A stretch of DNA of 9,541 nucleotides from Treponema sp. (lineage in GTDB: Bacteria > Spirochaetota > Spirochaetia > Treponematales > Treponemataceae), in assembly GCA_017453705.1 (NCBI GenBank), contig JAFTEK010000118.1, forward strand, positions 1 to 9,541, read 5' to 3'. The translations under genes and the position numbers were made by a program. The notes beneath the pieces are model-generated. The model made no database searches and was not told the origin of the DNA. It saw nothing but the letters and a program-made list of their open reading frames with translations. Below are positions 7,511 through 9,541 of the stretch, in pieces. The number at the start of each line of letters is the position of its first letter. Within the stretch, counting starts at the first letter, position 1.

Positions 7511-9257
7511 TGTGCACTCCTCCTATGGCGCGTCCGCTCGGCTCGTCCATTCCCTTCCATGCGGCATCCCACTCCAGTGCCTTCGCCGTGGAGCAGGCGA
7601 CACCAGCCTCGTGCGGTACAGTCCGTGCCGCGCTGTCACTGGGGAAAAGGCGGCTGTATATCTCCCTGTAGTAATATTCCTCTTTTGTCTTGGGCGGGTT
7701 GACAGGAAAGCGACTCTCCCTGCGCTGGAACTCAGCATCTGACACTTTTTCTTCCGTCATCTTCTTGAGCGTGTCTATCCAGTTGTAGCCGACCCCGTCC
7801 GAGAACTGCTCCTTCTGCCTCCAGACTATCTCATCCGGGAGCATGTCATCGAACGCCTTGCGCAGAATCCATTTTTCCATCCTGGCCTTTCCGTCCGGCA
7901 GGGCTATGCTCATCTTGTCCACAGGATTCAGGTTCATCGCAACGTCTATGAAGTCCTTGTCCAGAAACGGAACCCTGCCTTCCACACCCCACGCCATCAG
8001 GCTTTTGTTGGCACGCAGGCAGTCGTACAGGTGCAGCTTGCTGACCTTGCGCACAAGCTCCTCGTGGAATTCCTTTGCATCCGGTGCTTTATGGAAGTAG
8101 AGGTATCCGCCAAAAAGCTCATCACTCCCCTCCCCGCTCAGCACCATCTTTATGCCCATGGACTTTATCACACGCGCCAGCAGGTACATGGGGGTGCTTG
8201 CCCGCACGGTCGTTATGTCATAGGTCTCGATGTGGTATATCACGTCTGGCAGCGCGTCCAATGCCTCCTGGATGGTAAAGTGAACCTCATGGTGAACGGT
8301 GCCTATATAGTCCGCGGCTTTCTTGGCGGCCACAAGGTCGGGACTTCCTTCCAGACCAACGGCAAATGAGTGCAGCCTAGGCCACCATGCACCCTCACGG
8401 CCATCGCTTTCCACCCGCTGCCTGCTGTACTTCTGTGTAACCGCCGCTATAATTGAAGAATCCAGCCCGCCGCTAAGAAGCACCCCATAAGGAACATCGC
8501 TCATAAGCTGGGAGCGGACGGCGGACTCAAGGGCGTTCCTGAGTTTTTCCACTATACCGGGGTTTATAAGCTCCCCCCTGCTGTCCGTTGCACGGGGGGC
8601 GGACTGGACGGACTGGAACGACTCCCAGGATCTCTTGTACCAGCGTACAGGCTTTTTGTCTCCCAATGACCACAGGTATGAGCCGTTAGGGAATTCCTCC
8701 AGGCTCACACAGTCTTCTTCCAGTGCCTTAAGCTCGGATGCAACATAATAGCGGCCGGCCTTGTCCCAGCCCTGATAGAGGGGTATGACCCCGATTTCAT
8801 CACGCGCAATAAGGTATGCGTCCCTCTCGCTGTCGTAAAGGGCGAAAGCGAATATGCCGGAAAGCTTTTCTATCATCGCGGTAAAGTCACCGCCGTTTTC
8901 CATGCACTGCTTGTAAAGGGGTATTATGACCTCGCAGTCGCTCTGGGTGCGAAAGTCATAACTCGCCCCCAGCTGTTTCCTAAGTTCCTGATGGTTGTAT
9001 ATCTCACCGTTCACGGCGAGGATTATCTTTCCGTCTCCGCTTACAAGGGGCTGCTTTCCGCTCAGGGGGTCAACAATGGCAAGTCGCTCGTGGCTCAGTA
9101 TCGCGCTGCCCCCGCTGTATACACCGCTCCAGTCAGGCCCCCGGTGGCGGAGCGTCCTGGACATCTTGAGCACCTGCCCCCTGAGTTCTTCCCGCAGACC
9201 GTCCGCAATGGGCTGGCTGCCGCTGTTCAAATCAAAAGCACCTACAAATCCGCACAT
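7497..9257 (-). CDS. asnB: Asparagine synthetase (glutamine-hydrolysing)
   Basis: It makes asparagine from aspartate, ATP and glutamine in the cytoplasm, releasing glutamate, AMP and pyrophosphate. It has 586 residues, slightly longer than the roughly 550 of E. coli AsnB. The start is ATG 9257 because the product must begin MCGF: C2 becomes the N-terminal nucleophile of the class II glutaminase domain (about 2-190; RHRGPD 37-42, NGEIYNH 83-89). The synthetase domain follows, with the PP-loop SGGLDSS at 262-268 and SGEGSDELFGGY at 374-385. The C-terminus (VACSTAKALEWD at 553-564, then DEPSGRA at 571-577) is the E. coli AsnB type. The extra length falls near 210-232 and 277-296. A GAGG (9269-9272) lies 11 bases upstream of the start. 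It is first in the operon and overlaps gltB by 14 bp, linking two glutamine-consuming enzymes. Expression probably depends on the leader terminator at 9284-9343. Confidence 0.96.
   Translation of the reverse strand: MCGFVGAFDLNSGSQPIADGLREELRGQVLKMSRTLRHRGPDWSGVYSGGSAILSHERLAIVDPLSGKQPLVSGDGKIILAVNGEIYNHQELRKQLGASYDFRTQSDCEVIIPLYKQCMENGGDFTAMIEKLSGIFAFALYDSERDAYLIARDEIGVIPLYQGWDKAGRYYVASELKALEEDCVSLEEFPNGSYLWSLGDKKPVRWYKRSWESFQSVQSAPRATDSRGELINPGIVEKLRNALESAVRSQLMSDVPYGVLLSGGLDSSIIAAVTQKYSRQRVESDGREGAWWPRLHSFAVGLEGSPDLVAAKKAADYIGTVHHEVHFTIQEALDALPDVIYHIETYDITTVRASTPMYLLARVIKSMGIKMVLSGEGSDELFGGYLYFHKAPDAKEFHEELVRKVSKLHLYDCLRANKSLMAWGVEGRVPFLDKDFIDVAMNLNPVDKMSIALPDGKARMEKWILRKAFDDMLPDEIVWRQKEQFSDGVGYNWIDTLKKMTEEKVSDAEFQRRESRFPVNPPKTKEEYYYREIYSRLFPSDSAARTVPHEAGVACSTAKALEWDAAWKGMDEPSGRAIGGVHNESY
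7519..7524 (-). promoter_or_regulatory. gltB Shine-Dalgarno AGGAGG inside asnB
   Basis: AGGAGG lies 8 bases before the gltB ATG and within the last codons of asnB. With the 14-bp overlap of the two genes (7497-7510), terminating asnB ribosomes would be well placed to restart on gltB. It fixes the gltB start. Confidence 0.8.
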
Positions 9258-9268
9258 CTTCTTTACTG

Positions 9269-9280
9269 CCTCGCTTGAGG
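9269..9280 (-). promoter_or_regulatory. Small hairpin covering the asnB Shine-Dalgarno
   Basis: CCTC-AAGC-GAGG in the transcript would pair the only purine-rich SD candidate (GAGG, 9269-9272) with the CCTC just before it. The stem has only 4 bp and is weak alone. The same GAGGC could instead pair with GCCTC in the 3' arm of the leader terminator, so it may belong to a set of competing structures. Confidence 0.3.
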
Positions 9281-9283
9281 AAT

Positions 9284-9343
9284 AAAAAAGAGGCCGTAGA
9301 CACAAGCCCCACTTTCCCGCAGGGATTATATCTACGACCTCTT
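9284..9343 (-). terminator. Intrinsic terminator in the asnB leader (candidate attenuator)
   Basis: In the transcript AAGAGGTCGTAGA (9343-9331) pairs with TCTACGGCCTCTT (9300-9288). This gives 13 pairs, one of them U-G, with a 30-base loop (9330-9301) that itself holds CCC-TGC-GGG. Six U's follow directly (9289-9284). The stem begins only a few bases after the predicted transcription start, so the promoter's own transcript would meet it before asnB. It is therefore more likely regulatory (attenuator or riboswitch platform) than the end of an upstream gene. The 93-nt leader is too short for a T-box, and I recognise no known riboswitch consensus in it. Confidence 0.7.
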
Positions 9344-9356
9344 TGCCGTATCAACA

Positions 9357-9385
9357 GTTATAGTTCATACTTTAGTTTTTGTCAA
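9357..9385 (-). promoter_or_regulatory. Promoter of asnB-gltB-gltD
   Basis: On the minus strand TTGACA (9385-9380) and TATAAC (9362-9357) are separated by exactly 17 bp, which is 11 of 12 matches to the sigma70 consensus. Transcription should start near 9350, giving a leader of about 93 nt before the asnB ATG. Confidence 0.8.
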
Positions 9386-9387
9386 GT

Positions 9388-9407
9388 CCCTTGAGCCTGC
9401 TCTAGGG
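9388..9407. promoter_or_regulatory. Imperfect 9-2-9 palindrome upstream of the asnB -35 (possible operator)
   Basis: CCCTTGAGC-CT-GCTCTAGGG is a two-fold symmetric 20-mer with one mismatched pair. It begins 2 bp upstream of the -35 hexamer. Its left end also takes part in a smaller perfect palindrome TCAAG-TCC-CTTGA (9382-9394) that overlaps the -35. The placement fits an activator or repressor site. No T-run follows on either strand, so a terminator is unlikely. Confidence 0.45.
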
Positions 9408-9425
9408 CAAACGCATTTTAAGGAC

Positions 9426-9454
9426 TTTTAAATATATACTTAACAAAGTATACT
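9426..9454 (+). promoter_or_regulatory. Weak candidate promoter for the divergent gene, with an overlapping palindrome
   Basis: TATACT at 9449-9454 could be a -10, with a poor -35 (TTTTAA, 9426-9431) at 17 bp. A 7-4-7 perfect palindrome TATACTT-AACA-AAGTATA (9435-9452) overlaps it and could be an operator. The region is very AT-rich, so chance matches are likely. Confidence 0.3.
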
Positions 9455-9500
9455 ATAAAAAAAACGTAAAAAGCATTAGAATCTCTTTCGGGTGGAAAAA

Positions 9501-9541
9501 ATGACATTGAAAGAATCACTAATGACAATCAAGGATTTCAG
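9501..9541 (+). CDS. Start of a divergent gene, cut by the right edge
   Basis: ATG 9501 follows GGGTGG (9490-9495) by 5 bases and opens a frame (MTLKESLMTIKDF) to the window end. A second in-frame ATG at 9522 lacks a Shine-Dalgarno. Only 13 codons are visible, so the product cannot be named. It is divergent from asnB and shares about 150 bp of control DNA with it, so it could be co-regulated or could encode a regulator, but nothing in the visible codons shows this. Confidence 0.5.
   Translation, partial: MTLKESLMTIKDF

Noticed and set aside
9258..9305. Upstream TTG start adding 16 residues to AsnB
   Set aside because: It would begin inside the leader terminator, and class II amidotransferases need the catalytic cysteine right after the initiator Met, so ATG 9257 is correct.
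9284..9350. Purine riboswitch or T-box leader
   Set aside because: TATAATCC and TCTAC superficially resemble purine riboswitch parts, but there is no third helix or matching loop set. The leader is too short for a T-box and lacks its conserved antiterminator bulge sequence.

Overview
The window is a bacterial chromosome segment. All full-length genes are on the minus strand. A confident core operon, asnB-gltB-gltD (about 9350 down to 1433), makes up most of it. It couples a glutamine-dependent asparagine synthetase to both subunits of glutamate synthase (GOGAT). Coding in the core is fairly GC-rich (36 of 60 bases at 4381-4440), and its Shine-Dalgarno sites are strong AGGAGG. The gene set and protein style suggest an anaerobe of a gut or rumen type, perhaps a spirochaete such as Treponema or a clostridial bacterium. 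That assignment is a low-confidence impression, since no rRNA or other marker is present.

Right edge (9258-9541): this is the control region of the operon. A near-consensus sigma70-type promoter (TTGACA, 17 bp, TATAAC) fires leftward into a leader of about 93 nt. The leader folds at once into a 13-bp stem with a U-tract, which is an intrinsic terminator placed before asnB, so attenuation is likely. A 20-bp imperfect palindrome lies 2 bp upstream of the -35 box. A second gene starts divergently at 9501 and runs off the window. A 7-4-7 palindrome overlaps its putative -10.

Core (1433-9257): asnB overlaps gltB by 14 bp, and only 9 bp separate the gltB stop from the gltD start. AsnB uses glutamine to make asparagine. 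GltB and GltD move the amide group of glutamine to 2-oxoglutarate. All three catalytic and cofactor sets are visible and intact.

Intergenic 1183-1432: directly after the gltD stop lies an array of 23-bp tandem repeats (four near-perfect units plus degenerate ends), each able to form a CCCC/GGGG hairpin. Further compact hairpins follow. No canonical U-tract terminator is seen.

Left part (1-1182): three small unrecognised minus-strand genes in a visibly AT-rich stretch (19 of 60 G+C at 781-840). Two look damaged. The gene at 778-1182 has no good start and appears to have lost a 25-codon tail to an in-frame TAA. The gene at 1-401 changes frame by one base at an A-run. The middle gene (391-696) encodes an intact small membrane protein. 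This part looks like accessory, decaying DNA joined to a conserved nitrogen-assimilation operon. I found no clear previously undescribed system; the asnB leader and the repeat array are the best leads.
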